Positions 63,994 through 64,000 of a stretch of DNA of 64,000 bases are shown here, piece after piece; position 1 is the stretch's first letter, and each line of letters opens with the position of its first letter. Below the pieces are notes generated by a model. It did not search any database and was not told where the DNA came from. It saw only the letters and a list, made by a program, of their open reading frames with translations. Location: NCBI RefSeq assembly GCF_014306105.1, contig NZ_JACRVF010000001.1:310001-374000 (forward strand), in the 5' to 3' direction. Made by a program: the position numbers and the translations under genes. This DNA is from Pontibacter cellulosilyticus (GTDB taxonomy: Bacteria > Bacteroidota > Bacteroidia > Cytophagales > Hymenobacteraceae).

Positions 63994-64000
63994 ATATTAA

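Noticed and set aside
1..64000. TATACTT copies as promoter -10/-7 elements
   Set aside because: Most lie inside genes in either orientation and in all codon phases, and they match TAnnTTTG poorly (spacing of the TA and TTTG parts is wrong).
1..64000. tRNA, rRNA, CRISPR, prophage or insertion sequence
   Set aside because: Read on both strands, I found no cloverleaf, no spaced direct repeats, and no transposase, integrase or phage structural gene.

Overview
The window reads as a chromosomal segment of a Bacteroidota bacterium, most likely a cytophagal in or near Hymenobacteraceae (Pontibacter-like). The case rests on gene content (DUF1573, DUF3822, DUF4296, DUF2490, DUF922, a Bat-type VWA/DUF58 cluster, a TonB receptor with a carboxypeptidase-regulatory N-domain, LytTR/LytS pairs) and on weak Shine-Dalgarno signals; genus is inference. 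There are no rRNA or tRNA genes, CRISPR arrays, insertion sequences or phage genes that I can see. Most genes are housekeeping or envelope functions, about two thirds of them on the minus strand.

Layout. 0-4.5 kb: minus-strand cluster of a B12-binding radical SAM enzyme, a serine hydrolase with C-terminal membrane helices and an ABC ATPase. 4.9-10.5 kb: App1-type phosphatase, M48 lipoprotein protease, double-domain M16 protease, small membrane protein. 10.6-16.9 kb: topoisomerase IB, DNA glycosylase, threonine aldolase, a 62-residue basic protein, phosphoesterase, pyrE, Nudix and coaD, with several repeat elements between them. 17-24.3 kb: DUF3822, Nudix, thioesterase, RecD-like helicase, DUF1573, small membrane proteins, GDPD and YggS. 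24.4-27.2 kb: three-gene Bat-type cluster. 27.3-32 kb: DUF4296 lipoprotein, CsaA, an FAD oxidoreductase fused to a Rieske domain, DUF922 and MATE. 32.1-35.6 kb: egtB-egtD with an adjoining PLP aminotransferase (ergothioneine). 35.8-37.8 kb: menC, an encapsulated-ferritin-like protein and DoxX. 38.2-49.2 kb: TonB receptor with a palindromic operator candidate, sirtuin, small kinase, AlaA, lipoprotein carbonic anhydrase, DUF2490, M2 peptidase, GNAT, RmuC. 49.4-52.1 kb: DUF1800/DUF1501 secretion-type pair. 52.2-54.6 kb: ECF sigma, putative anti-sigma and Spy-like proteins. 54.8-64 kb: zinc-dependent phospholipase-like protein, histidine phosphatase, DbpA helicase, AI-2E transporter, membrane protein, AraC regulator, a decayed AraC gene, and a LytTR/LytS two-component pair.

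The most striking signal is not a gene. The heptamer AAGTATA and its complement TATACTT occur about 150 times in 64 kb by my count by eye, where a random sequence of even composition would give about 8. They lie on both strands, in genes (all three codon phases) and between genes, and are built into the stems of several intrinsic terminators. This is the pattern seen for DNA uptake words in Neisseria and Pasteurellaceae, though no function is shown here. A second layer is a set of interspersed palindromic repeats (REP/MITE-like) between genes, one of which has created a false N-terminal extension on the DNA glycosylase reading frame.
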